A stretch of 64,000 bases of DNA from PALSA-693 sp963781155 (lineage in GTDB: Bacteria > Actinomycetota > Acidimicrobiia > Acidimicrobiales > Palsa-688): NCBI GenBank assembly GCA_963781155.1, contig CAWAEC010000011.1, forward strand, positions 496,001 to 560,000, given 5' to 3'. Positions 36,715 to 44,792 of the stretch are shown piece by piece (within the stretch, counting starts at the first letter, position 1; every line of letters starts with the position of its first letter). The position numbers and the translations under genes were made by a program. The notes under the pieces were generated by a model. It saw nothing but the letters and a program-made list of their open reading frames with translations. It ran no database searches and had not been told where the DNA came from.

Positions 36715-37415
36715 ACGAATCCACGCGTGGCGTCAGTCCCGGTAGCCGATGCCAGGTTGAGCCCGAGGCAGCAGAAGCGCCACGCGTGAGCGCCGAGACG
36801 CAGGTAGACGCCCGGCCTCTCCTCGTAGGCCGCGTCGACCAGATGGCCGGTGACAAGGTGGAAGATGCCGCGGGCCGTCAGTTCTGGGTCGTCGAGCTCG
36901 ACGACCCCAGCAGCCGCCAGATCCTCGATGCCCTCGCGAAAGATAGCCATCATCGGCGCACTGCTTTGCTTTGCCCGGTCGGGATACAAGGCGATCAGGC
37001 GTTGCGACAACTGCGTCCACGCTCGGCGAACGCCTGGAGTGCCGTAGCGACCGGGGAGCGCGACATAGGCGAGGACGCAAGCATGCATTCGGGCGACGGG
37101 CAGGGAATGGGCATTGACTGCTTTCCGGACGAGATGAGCGCCTATAGCGAGCTCCTCTTCGAGCACGGCCAGGAGGAGCTCGTCGCGAGACGCGAAATGC
37201 CGGTAGAACGTCTTTGTCGACATCCCGGCGCGCCCGGCCAGCGCGGGAACGGTCAGATCGACTTCCTCGCTGATCATTCCCTGGGCGGCCCGGAGCAGGC
37301 GGGTCAGCTGAGCATCGGCCCGATGACGTGCTCCGGCCAAGGCGCGCTCTCGAGCCCGCTCCTGCCAGTTGGCCTGAGGGCCCGGCGAGGAAATCACTGT
37401 TTTCCATTCTTGCAA
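36711..37415 (-). CDS. TetR-family regulator
   Basis: 234-residue TetR. DNA-binding helices RLLRAAQGMISEEVDLTV then LAGRAGMSTKTFYRHFASRDEL (about residues 55-80); the remainder is an alpha-helical ligand domain. TTG 37415 is the most upstream start; GTG at 37397 is an alternative. Coupled through ATGA to the cyclase gene, an arrangement that suggests it represses its own operon and responds to the cyclase substrate or product. The 398 bases upstream would contain its operator. Confidence 0.83.
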   Translation of the reverse strand: MQEWKTVISSPGPQANWQERARERALAGARHRADAQLTRLLRAAQGMISEEVDLTVPALAGRAGMSTKTFYRHFASRDELLLAVLEEELAIGAHLVRKAVNAHSLPVARMHACVLAYVALPGRYGTPGVRRAWTQLSQRLIALYPDRAKQSSAPMMAIFREGIEDLAAAGVVELDDPELTARGIFHLVTGHLVDAAYEERPGVYLRLGAHAWRFCCLGLNLASATGTDATRGFV

Positions 37416-37814
37416 ATGGCGTGTCAGTTGTGCCAGACTACGTGCGCATAGATCCAGGGAGCGCTTCGGGGGGAACGCGGTTGTCAGGTAAAAGACTGGA
37501 CGATGGCGCGGCCAGCGCTCTTCGTTATCCCTTGACCGGATGCGAATGATGTCGAGGTTGTCGTTGATCGGCGTCCCACCACTCGCTCGCCTGGCGCGCG
37601 CAGCCCCATATACTCGCCCTCACCCAGTCGGCTCTGTGTACCGCGACCCCACCGGGCGCGGAAACTCTGACAAGATGCCCTCTGATGCGCCACTGGTGCA
37701 GCCGAAGTGGGGGTGATCGCGAACAACCCGACCCGGTCTCGGGCGGGGGCGAACGCGCCGGCTCTGTGCCAGTTCTCCAACAACTTGATGTCGGACAACT
37801 AAAAGGAGAATCAC
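37416..37814. other. 398-base gene-free divergent region between TetR and LivK-like genes
   Basis: No frame with protein-like content. It must hold the promoters of the leftward TetR-cyclase unit and the rightward lipoprotein. AAAAGGAG 7 bases before ATG 37815 is the ribosome site of the latter. No clear palindromic operator was found by eye. Confidence 0.4.
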
Positions 37815-39140
37815 ATGAATCGTCGACGAGTGGGGGCAGTCGCAGTCGTGGCCGTCGCCATGTGCGTGGCTTCCGCCTGTGGGAGCTCGTCGAAGGGGTC
37901 GACGTCGTCGACTTCTGCCGCCGGGAGTACCGGATCCTCGACCGGAGGATCGTCGAGCGCCAAGAACACGGCGAGCGCTCCGGGTGTGACGCCGACCAAC
38001 ATCACGATCGGGGTCATGACTTCGGTCACGGGAAACGCCTCGTCAACCTTCTCAGACAGCGCCCTCGGGGCGGAGGCTCGCTTTGACGCGTTGAACGCAG
38101 CAGGTGGTATCGACGGGCGAAAAATCACTGTCATCGTGGCCGACGATCAGTCAACGCCTGCCGGTGACCTCGCCGGCGCCCAGGAGCTCGTCTCGAAGGG
38201 CGCGTTTGCGGTCATCGACTACACCCCGTACGCGTTCGGCGGTTACAAATACCTCCAGCAGCAAGGCATCCCCGTGACCGGAGGCGCGTTCGACGGTCCG
38301 GAATGGGGGATCCAGCCCAACACCAACATGTTCTCCTACGGGGGCGGTGTGGACCCGACGTATCCGGCCAACACTGAAGACGGGCTGTTCTTCAAGTCGC
38401 TCGGGGCCACCAATGTGGCCGGGCTCGCCTATGGGGTGTCGCCCTCGTCCACCGACAGCATCAAGGACCTGAAGGAGTCGCTGGCGGCCGAGGGCATCAA
38501 GATGGGCTACGAGAACCTGTCTCTCCCCTTCGGCGGCGTGGACTTCACCACCTACGCCCTCCAGATGAAAGCGGCCAACGTGGACGGCGCAACTTGCTCG
38601 TGCGTGCAGTCGTCGAACGTCGCCATGGCGGAGGCCTTGAAGCAAGCCGGGATCCCGGTCAAGGGTGCCCTCATGTTCTCGGGCGTCGACGGCAGCCTTT
38701 TCGCCAACCCGACCGCAGTCTCGGAGGCTCAGGGCACCTACTGGCCGACCACCGTTGTCCCCATCGATACCAATAATCCGGCCACCAACACGTTCATCTC
38801 CAACCTCAAGACCTACGACCCGAGTTACAAGGGCGGGTACCCCAGCTACGGTCTGACCGGGGCGTACCTCTCGGCCGACTTGATGATCGAGGGCCTGCGG
38901 GTCGCCGGACAGAATCCGACCCGGCAGTCGTTCATCACCAACCTGCAGAAGGTCACCAGCTGGAATGCCGAGGGGCTGCTCCCCACTTCGGTGGGCTTTG
39001 ACCACTTCGGTCACGTGGAGAACACGCTCTGCGGGTACGTCACCAAGGTCGAGGGCAACCAGTTCGTGACCATCAACAACGGCAAGCCCTTCTGCGGGAC
39101 CGTGATCCCGAACTCTGGCGTCGCGAGCGCGACGGGTTGA
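37815..39140 (+). CDS. Branched-chain amino acid-type ABC substrate-binding lipoprotein (LivK-like)
   Basis: 441-residue type I periplasmic-binding protein. Signal peptide MNRRRVGAVAVVAVAMCVASACG with lipobox ASAC, then a Ser/Gly/Thr-rich linker of about 35 residues, then ITIGVMTSVTGNASSTFSDS and FDALNAAGGIDGRKITVIVADDQSTPAGDLAGAQ are characteristic of the HAAT/LivK family. The protein captures a ligand outside the membrane and feeds a LivHMGF permease; the only such parts in the window are at 3.0 kb and 18.2-21.0 kb. In catabolic regions such proteins often bind aromatic or terpenoid acids rather than amino acids. Confidence 0.88.
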   Translation: MNRRRVGAVAVVAVAMCVASACGSSSKGSTSSTSAAGSTGSSTGGSSSAKNTASAPGVTPTNITIGVMTSVTGNASSTFSDSALGAEARFDALNAAGGIDGRKITVIVADDQSTPAGDLAGAQELVSKGAFAVIDYTPYAFGGYKYLQQQGIPVTGGAFDGPEWGIQPNTNMFSYGGGVDPTYPANTEDGLFFKSLGATNVAGLAYGVSPSSTDSIKDLKESLAAEGIKMGYENLSLPFGGVDFTTYALQMKAANVDGATCSCVQSSNVAMAEALKQAGIPVKGALMFSGVDGSLFANPTAVSEAQGTYWPTTVVPIDTNNPATNTFISNLKTYDPSYKGGYPSYGLTGAYLSADLMIEGLRVAGQNPTRQSFITNLQKVTSWNAEGLLPTSVGFDHFGHVENTLCGYVTKVEGNQFVTINNGKPFCGTVIPNSGVASATG

Positions 39141-39157
39141 GCTCCGAGTGCGAGTGT

Positions 39158-39180
39158 GACTACATCACCTTCGTGTAGTC
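39158..39180. terminator. Hairpin between convergent lipoprotein and thioesterase genes
   Basis: GACTACA (39158-39164) / TGTAGTC (39174-39180), a perfect 7-base stem with 9-base loop, 18 bases after the lipoprotein stop; the stem includes the stop codon of the leftward thioesterase remnant. Confidence 0.5.
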
Positions 39181-39616
39181 CATCCCCATAGCCTCCGGGG
39201 ACCGCTCGAATCCCCGGAGCAGGGCTTGGCACCGTGTACGAGGCGATGAGCCGACCGTCCCTGCTGTAGACACGACCGTCCCCCTGGCAGAGTCCCTGTC
39301 CAGCCCAGATTGCCGGGTTGGCATACAGGAACCATTCGTCCAGGGGGGCGTCGTCGTGGAAGGCGATCGCGATGGACATGATCCCGGTGGAGAGGGACAC
39401 GTGAGCCCGGGCCTCTCCGAACCCCTGGTGTGGGCGCATGGCGGCCGCCAGGGTCCAATGGCCGGTCGCCTGGGCCACGAGTGCCTGCCGGAGGTATCGC
39501 TCGGCAGGAGAACGACGGAATCTCGTCCACGCATAGATCTCGGGCGGTCCGATCCGGTCCGGGTCCGGGTCATAGGCGCCGTCGACGACTCGAAGGTCCC
39601 GTCCTGTGACGCGCAT
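39160..39616 (-). pseudogene. Acyl-CoA thioesterase II (TesB-like), C-terminal half only, with frameshift
   Basis: The frame gives MRVTGRDLRVVDG... then FRRSPAERYLRQALVAQATG, LSTGIMSIAIAFHDD, EWFLYANPAIWAGQGLCQGDGRVYSRDGRLIASYTV, a good match to the second hot-dog domain of TesB. One extra base in the pair 39228-39229 breaks the end; removing it restores QALLRGFERSPEAMG and a stop at 39160. In-frame similarity (HIPGPYESEPLD) continues upstream of ATG 39616 but ends at a stop about 30 codons back, and the N-terminal hot-dog domain (about 130 residues) is missing. Thus doubly damaged: truncated and frameshifted. The family cleaves acyl-CoA. Confidence 0.72.
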
Positions 39617-39725
39617 GTCGAGAGGCTCCGATTCGTACGGTCCCGGTATGTGGGCGCCACCAGGAACGAGACCGTGCGGGCCGTCCCATCAGCGGCCGGT
39701 CAGGGCGAAGCCTAGACTTCGTCTT

Positions 39726-39902
39726 GTGTCCGAACCTGACCCACAACCGAGGCCGAAGCCGAGCTTCTCGGCCGTTCGAGCCAACTGGAAGAAGTACGAC
39801 GCACCCTTCCTTACGAAGCTCCGAATGGTATTTTCCAACAACCTGACGAAGATCCGGACCCGGCAGGACTGTTGCGGAAACTACGGGCAGCCCGGCTGTT
39901 GA
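39726..39902 (+). CDS. Small Cys-tailed protein (CCGNYGQPGC), function unknown
   Basis: 58 residues from GTG 39726: a basic, Trp/Tyr-containing body (SFSAVRANWKKYDAPFLTKL, NNLTKIRTRQD) ending in CCGNYGQPGC. Codon use (C/G-rich third positions with aromatic and charged residues) supports a real gene. The C-terminal Cys pair and terminal Cys suggest metal or redox binding, inferred only from composition. The stop is TGA and is immediately followed by an in-frame GTG opening a His-rich frame. It diverges from the thioesterase remnant. Confidence 0.65.
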   Translation: MSEPDPQPRPKPSFSAVRANWKKYDAPFLTKLRMVFSNNLTKIRTRQDCCGNYGQPGC

Positions 39903-40016
39903 GTGGGAGCTCCACCGCCCCGTGAGGGTGGTCCCGCCAGCGAGGAAGGTCACGACGGCCATGATCACAACCATGGCCACCACCACGATCACGGTCACGA
40001 TCATGAGGACTCCTAG
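39903..40016 (+). CDS. His-rich 37-residue open frame directly after, and in frame with, the Cys-tailed protein
   Basis: Begins with GTG right after the TGA of the 58-residue gene, same frame, and encodes VGAPPPREGGPASEEG followed by a 21-residue tract with ten His, plus Asp and Gly, ending HEDS and TAG. It has no ribosome site of its own, so expression would depend on TGA readthrough or reinitiation. His/Asp tracts of this sort are metal-binding tails. On the opposite strand the same bases read as a hydrophobic Val/Met/Ile helix, so either strand could be the coding one or neither. Confidence 0.35.
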   Translation: MGAPPPREGGPASEEGHDGHDHNHGHHHDHGHDHEDS

Positions 40017-40111
40017 CCGCAGGTAAACCATCGGGACCTTTCCCTCGATTGTTCCGAGGGAACTGTTTCCGGGCCGGCGGCTGGCGATGTTACGCCGGAG
40101 GAAGGCGAGGC

Positions 40112-40330
40112 CTACAGCGCATCGGGGATCTTTCTCGGCCTTCCGCGCCTAGGAAGGGGGCCGGCCGTCGGGTTGCGCCCCGCCTGTGTCAACGCATCGC
40201 GCAGCAGGAACTCGATCTGGGCATTGGTACTGCGCAGTTCATCGGCTGCCCAACGCGCCAGGGCGTCGTGGACAGCCGGGTCGAGGCGGAGCAGGATGCT
40301 TTTCCGCTCGGCAGCTTGATTGTCGGGCAC
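40112..40330 (-). CDS. Ribbon-helix-helix (Arc-like) DNA-binding protein with AT-hook-like tail
   Basis: 72 residues. SILLRLDPAVHDALARWAADE is an Arc/MetJ-type strand-helix and STNAQIEFLLRDAL the second helix; residues after about 50 include PLPRRGRPRKI with an RGRP AT-hook core. GTG start 3 bases after the stop of the SPFH gene, so the two are one operon. Expected role: dimeric repressor, probably autoregulating through the palindrome upstream of the SPFH gene. It could alternatively be an antitoxin-like partner, although the SPFH protein is not a known toxin. Confidence 0.75.
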   Translation of the reverse strand: MPDNQAAERKSILLRLDPAVHDALARWAADELRSTNAQIEFLLRDALTQAGRNPTAGPLPRRGRPRKIPDAL

Positions 40331-40333
40331 CAG

Positions 40334-41239
40334 CTAGTGGTAGAGGGACCCGGCGTTGACAATGGGCTGGGTGCCGCGGTCGCCGCATAGGACCACCAGA
40401 AGATTGGACACCATCGCCGCTTTGCGCTCCTCGTCCAATTCGACGACATCCTCGTCCGCCAGGCGCGCCAGGGCCATTTGCACCATACCGACGGCCCCGT
40501 CCACGATACGTGACCGGGCCGCCACCACAGCGCTCGCCTGCTGGCGCTGAAGCATGACCTGGGCGATTTCGGGGGCATAGGACAGGCGGGTGATCCGCGC
40601 CTCGACGATGTCTACCCCCGCGGGAATCACCCGCGCCGCGATCTCGGCTGCCAGCTGACCGGCGACTTCGTCGGTGTGGTCACGCAGCGACAAGGACTCG
40701 CCCGCACTGGTGTCGTACGAGTGGCTGTTGGCCACGTGGCGCAGGGCCGTCTCGCTCTGAGTATCGACAAATGCGACGAAGTCCTCGACGCTATACGTTG
40801 CCTTGGCGCTGTCGCGAACCTGCCAGACGACAACGGCCGCGATCTCGATGGGATTGCCGTCAGCATCATTGACCTTGACGGTCGGGGTTTCCTTATTCCG
40901 GATCCGTATGGAAACCCGCCGCCGGACGGCAAACGGGTTCACCCACCGCAAACCGGTCGCACGGACGGTTCCCCGGTAACCACCGAAGAGTTGCACCACC
41001 CGCACCTCGCCCGGCTTGATGGCCGTCAGGCCGGCGAAGCCGAGCGCTCCAACCACCAGCAAGATGATCCCGGCCGTGATGGACACGGGCGCGTGGATGG
41101 TGAGCAACAGGATGCCGACCGCACACGCCCCGATCGATCCGACCAGGACTGCGAACCCCGACCAGGAGGGGTACAGCCTCTCCTCTACGGGAGTACTGGC
41201 GGGACGGGTTCCGCCCGCGATGTTTATCGATGCCTGCAT
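40334..41239 (-). CDS. SPFH/band-7 domain membrane protein
   Basis: 301 residues. Two N-terminal membrane helices (about residues 30-70: GFAVLVGSIGACAVGILLLTI, ITAGIILLVVGALGFAGL), then the SPFH domain: AIKPGEVRVVQLFGGYRGTVR, ETPTVKVNDADGNPIEIAAVVVWQV, YSVEDFVAFVDTQSETALRHVA and ARVIPAGVDIVEARITRLSYAPEIAQVMLQRQQA. Such stomatin/flotillin-like proteins scaffold membrane microdomains. Paired with a small RHH regulator, an association found in many bacteria. Palindrome AAAGTGATATCACTTT lies about 50 bases upstream. Confidence 0.85.
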   Translation of the reverse strand: MQASINIAGGTRPASTPVEERLYPSWSGFAVLVGSIGACAVGILLLTIHAPVSITAGIILLVVGALGFAGLTAIKPGEVRVVQLFGGYRGTVRATGLRWVNPFAVRRRVSIRIRNKETPTVKVNDADGNPIEIAAVVVWQVRDSAKATYSVEDFVAFVDTQSETALRHVANSHSYDTSAGESLSLRDHTDEVAGQLAAEIAARVIPAGVDIVEARITRLSYAPEIAQVMLQRQQASAVVAARSRIVDGAVGMVQMALARLADEDVVELDEERKAAMVSNLLVVLCGDRGTQPIVNAGSLYH

Positions 41240-41287
41240 GGAGATGGCCTTCCTGTGTGCGGGACCCTTCGCAGAGGGTCACCTATC

Positions 41288-41303
41288 AAAGTGATATCAC
41301 TTT
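41288..41303. promoter_or_regulatory. Perfect 16-base palindrome, operator of the SPFH-RHH operon
   Basis: AAAGTGATATCACTTT is a complete palindrome 49 bases upstream of the SPFH start. Read on the minus strand, TTTACA (41319-41314) lies upstream and the palindrome overlaps the likely -10 region, so binding would block transcription. The encoded RHH protein is the obvious candidate ligand. Confidence 0.6.
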
Positions 41304-41399
41304 TTCTGCGACTTGTAAAGCGGCGGGTCTCCTGTCAGCCGTGAGCCGTGACGCGCTCGTTCTCCGACGCCGAAAACTCGTTTCGATGACCGCGGCCCT

Positions 41400-42230
41400 T
41401 CACCACCATTTGCGTTCGAGCGCCTCCCCGGTACCGCCGGTCCGATCGAGGGCATCAAGCTCTCCCATTTCCTCATCAGAGAGGCGAAAATCGAAGATCT
41501 GGGCGTTCTCTTCGATGCGCTCGCGGTGCGTCGACTTGGCCAGAACAACGAGGTCATGCTGGAAGCACCAGCGCAGCAGTATCTGCGCGGGTGTGCGTCC
41601 GAGCCGCGTTGCTATGCGCCTCACGGCGGCGTTTGACAGGTGCCGTCCCGTGCCAAGGGGGCTGTACGCTTCGACGACAACCTGGCGCCCGTTGGCTTCG
41701 TCGAGCAAGGCGCGGCGGTAGGTGAAGGGGCTCAACTGGACCTGGTCCACAACCGGGGGCGTGACCGCTGCGCTCATGACTTGCTGCAGGTCCGCGACCC
41801 CGAAATTGGAAACGCCGATCGAGCGGGCATACCCGAGTTGCTGCGCCCGCTCCATTCCCGGCCAGGCCCGGGTCGGGCCGCCCCTCGGCGAATGCACCAG
41901 ATAGAGATCTACATACTCGAGACCCAGACGCTGAAGGCTACGTTCGGCCTCCGCCGCCGGGTCCCGGCGCGACGGATCGAACTTCGTCGTGATGAACACC
42001 TCTTGGCGTGGCAGACCACTGTCTCGCAGTGCCTCCCCGACGCTCTCCTCGTTGCCGTACGCCTGGGCCGTGTCGATGTGCCGGTACCCGAGCTCGAGGG
42101 ACCAGCGCACGGCATTGACACAGATGGGCCCGTTCGGTACCTGCCACACGCCAAGCGCAAGAACGGGTATCTGATGGCCGTCGGCCAAGGTTTGCGTGCG
42201 GCGATCGGACGTCGGTGAATCCGCTGACAT
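41400..42230 (-). CDS. Aldo/keto reductase (AKR5-like)
   Basis: 276-residue NADPH-dependent (alpha/beta)8 reductase. Start ATG 42230 with GGAGG 6 bases upstream. Seen: IPVLALGVWQVP, YRHIDTAQAYGNEESVG with the catalytic Asp and Tyr, FITTKFDPS carrying the Lys, LVHSPRGGP (His) and GYARSIGVSNFGVADL. C-terminal IPKS-like segment is here VLAKSTHRERIEENAQIFDF. Diverges from PPK2. Likely reduces aldehydes or diketones. Confidence 0.88.
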   Translation of the reverse strand: MSADSPTSDRRTQTLADGHQIPVLALGVWQVPNGPICVNAVRWSLELGYRHIDTAQAYGNEESVGEALRDSGLPRQEVFITTKFDPSRRDPAAEAERSLQRLGLEYVDLYLVHSPRGGPTRAWPGMERAQQLGYARSIGVSNFGVADLQQVMSAAVTPPVVDQVQLSPFTYRRALLDEANGRQVVVEAYSPLGTGRHLSNAAVRRIATRLGRTPAQILLRWCFQHDLVVLAKSTHRERIEENAQIFDFRLSDEEMGELDALDRTGGTGEALERKWW

Positions 42231-42535
42231 GGAAGTCCTCCGCGAGTTGGTCACCCATCACTGGGCCTGGCTACGTGTATATCAGTATATCTTGTTGAGT
42301 ATCGCTGATTTCCGGACCCAAGCGATGCGAACCCGAGCACCTCCAACGTCGTCGTCGGGCAGCAGTCAGGCTATTCCACGCGTAAAATCCTTCCCGATGT
42401 CGGTATTGACTATCGCTGGGCGCGTCATCAGGAGGGTTCGACTCAAACCCGTTCCGACGGGTTCAGGCCGAATCCTCGAACTGCTGATGCGAGAGTCCAG
42501 GCTGCCGGCGTCTAGTCCGAGCCACGGTTGACTCC
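42231..42535. other. 305-base divergent gap with GTATATC direct repeat
   Basis: No gene. GTATATC occurs twice (42277-42283 and 42285-42291) in an A+T-rich patch about 50 bases upstream of the aldo/keto reductase start, where an operator or promoter for that gene would lie. The right half is the PPK2 leader. Confidence 0.4.
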
Positions 42536-43439
42536 ATGGAGCAACGGCTCCGTTTCGGGCAACGCCTTGTCGAACAGCTCCGGGTCGCTCCCGGCACCAC
42601 GGTGCGCCTTCGACGCGACTTCGATCCTGGCTATGTCGGAGGTATGAGCAGCAAGAGCGAGGCTCAGTCCAGGCTGGCCGAAGGCATTTCCGCCCTGGCC
42701 GACTACCAGGACCGGCTGTCGGCGCAGAAGACGTTTGGCGTCCTGTTTCTCATCCAGGGAATCGACGCCGCGGGCAAGGACAGCACCATCAAGCACGTCA
42801 TGAGTGGGGTGAACCCTCAAGGCGTCGAGGTTCGGAGCTTCAAGCAACCGTCTGAAGAAGAGCTCAGTCACGACTTCCTGTGGCGCTACCACCGTTTCCT
42901 CCCCGAGCGAGGACGGATCGGCATCTTCAACCGATCGCACTACGAGGAGGTCCTCGTGGTGAGGGTCCATCCCGAACTGCTCGCCGACCAACGTCTACCG
43001 GAGAGGGCCAGGCAACATGACGTCTGGAAGCGCCGCTACCGTGAGATCAACGACTGGGAGCACTATCTGGTCGACAACGGCATTCCGATCGTGAAGGTCT
43101 TCCTGAATCTGTCGAAGGAGGAACAGGCCAAGCGCTTCCTCCGACGAATCGATCAGCCCGAGAAGAACTGGAAGTTCTCCTTGAGTGACATCCAGGAGCG
43201 TCGCTTCTGGGACCAGTACCAAGTCGCATTCGATCAAATGCTCAGCAACACCAGCACGAAGTGGGCGCCGTGGTACGTAGTACCAGCCGACCACAAATGG
43301 TTTGCGCGTCTCGGCAACAGCCGCGGTCCTCGTCGATGCTCTTGCCGCCATCAATCCACAGTATCCCCAGGTGGCTCCGGCACTCCGGGCGAAGATGCTG
43401 GACGCCCGTCCCGGGCTACGGGCGGAAACCCACGACTAG
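42536..43439 (+). pseudogene. ppk2: Polyphosphate kinase 2-family enzyme with a C-terminal frameshift
   Basis: Transfers phosphate between polyphosphate and nucleotides. ATG 42536; Walker A FLIQGIDAAGKDSTIKHVMS, GVRSFKQPSxEE region, RIGIFNRSHYEEVLVVRVHP, lid KRRYREINDWEHYLVDNGI and KNWKFSLSDIQERRFWDQY, DHKWFARL. At the GG pair 43313-43314 the frame breaks; removing one base gives ATAAVLVDALAAINPQYPQV and a stop at 43437-43439, the natural PPK2 end at about 300 residues. Uncorrected, a Gly/Arg/Ser-rich tail of about 75 residues results. Core enzyme is intact either way, so it may still be active. Confidence 0.82.
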
Positions 43440-43569
43440 CGCGAGTCGATCGACTACGGCCTGAGTTCGCCCGAATGACTAGGGTGTCCTCGTCGGGATC
43501 GCCGGTCGAGCTGGCCGGGGATGTCGCCCGATGACCGGGCCGCCCGGCGCTGACCAACGGAGGGTCGAC

Positions 43570-44316
43570 GTGCAAGGCAAGTTCGATGGCAAGGCTGCAC
43601 TGGTCACCGGGGCCGGATCCGGGATAGGCCGGGCGGTAGCGGCACGGCTCGCAGCCGAGGGCGCTGCGGTATTTGCCGTGGACGTTGATAAGGACCGCCT
43701 TGACCAGACGCAAGCCATGACGTCGGGAACCGTGACCATTTACCAGGCCGACCTCAGCGATCCCGACACCTGCGTGGCCACCGTTGACGCCTGCTTGGAG
43801 CAGTTCCGTCGGCTCGACGTCCTCGGAAACATTGCCGGAATTTATCTCGCGGGTCACATGAAGGATATGACCCGCGAGCAATACCGGCGGATCATGGCCG
43901 TCAATCTCGATGCGTATTTCTTTCTGGCCCAGTCCGCCCTCCCCCACCTCCTCGAGACGGGCGGCAACATCGTCAACATCGCCTCCAACGCCGGGCTGCA
44001 AGGCGTGCCGTACTCTGTGGCCTATTGCATGAGTAAGGGCGGCGTCGTTCAGTTCACCCGGTCGCTGGCGGTGGAATTCCTCAAGACGCCACTGCGAGTA
44101 AATGCGATTGCGCCGGCGGGGACAAACACGAATATTTCCGCCTCCACCAGCTTTCCTCCTGACGTGGACGTTGATCTGGTGACGCGGATGGCAGGATTAC
44201 GCGGAATGGCGGAACCGGAAGAAGTTGCCGCCCTCTTCTCGTTCCTCGCCTCGGACGAGGCTCGCTCCGTCACTGGCGCCATCTACACCATCGACAACGG
44301 CATCACCTCGAGCTGA
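43570..44316 (+). CDS. Short-chain dehydrogenase/reductase
   Basis: 248-residue classical SDR from GTG 43570 behind GGAGGG. Cofactor motif VTGAGSGIGRAV, VFAVDVDKD, DLSDPD, LGNIAGIY instead of the usual NNAG, catalytic Ser in IVNIASNAGLQG and Tyr-x3-Lys in VAYCMSKGGVVQF, then IAPAGTNTN and C-terminal TGAIYTIDNGITSS. Downstream of ppk2 on the same strand. Substrate unknown. Confidence 0.87.
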   Translation: MQGKFDGKAALVTGAGSGIGRAVAARLAAEGAAVFAVDVDKDRLDQTQAMTSGTVTIYQADLSDPDTCVATVDACLEQFRRLDVLGNIAGIYLAGHMKDMTREQYRRIMAVNLDAYFFLAQSALPHLLETGGNIVNIASNAGLQGVPYSVAYCMSKGGVVQFTRSLAVEFLKTPLRVNAIAPAGTNTNISASTSFPPDVDVDLVTRMAGLRGMAEPEEVAALFSFLASDEARSVTGAIYTIDNGITSS

Positions 44317-44377
44317 CGGGATCCCCGGCCCCTGGTCTGGTTCAGCCGACACGTCGTCCGTTCCCAGGAGCTGCGGG

Positions 44378-44725
44378 TCAAGTGGCCGGCCGGGGCCGAA
44401 GAAACACAATCAGCCGGGTGATGAACCCATCGTCACCGACAGTGAAATGATTGCTGGCCAGAAAAGTAGGATCGTCGAGGGACCCGTCGGCGAGCTCGAC
44501 CCAGCAGTCGCTGCCGTCGGTCACGGCGCGCTGGACGTGGAAGGTTGGTATGACATTGGCGAGGTGGCGCCGGTAGAAGGCAGCGATCGCCTCCCGGCCC
44601 GAGTAGACGGAACCGTCAGGCGCGTGAAACACGGCGTCGGGCGCAAACAACGTGGCCAGGGCCTCCTTCCCGTCGGCAGTCGCGATTTCGACGTATCGAT
44701 CGGCGGTCGCTCGGGCACCCGGCAT
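44378..44725 (-). CDS. NTF2-like (SnoaL-type) protein
   Basis: 115-residue cone-fold protein. ATG 44725 is preceded by AAGGATG. Features: DGKEALATLFAPDAVFHAPDG and YSGREAIAAFYRRHL, then PTFHVQRAVTDGSDCWVELADGS and NHFTVGDDGFITRLIVF. Such proteins are small isomerases, dehydratases or binding domains. It diverges from the SDR at 44793. Confidence 0.75.
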   Translation of the reverse strand: MPGARATADRYVEIATADGKEALATLFAPDAVFHAPDGSVYSGREAIAAFYRRHLANVIPTFHVQRAVTDGSDCWVELADGSLDDPTFLASNHFTVGDDGFITRLIVFLRPRPAT

Positions 44726-44792
44726 GGGCTCATCCTTCCAGATTCCGCCCGTAATGGCCAACCAAAGCCACCCGCCGGTAGCGTGAGGCGCG

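Noticed and set aside
39900..39902. TGA as a selenocysteine codon joining the Cys-tailed and His-rich parts
   Set aside because: No SECIS-like hairpin was recognised directly after it and no selenoprotein family resemblance; readthrough remains only a hypothesis.
39570..40031. Minus-strand frame with a hydrophobic N-terminal helix (Val/Met/Ile-rich)
   Set aside because: Hydrophobicity arises from reverse-reading a His/Asp codon tract, and the rest of the frame is antisense to the Cys-tailed gene with poor third-position GC. Kept only as an alternative reading.
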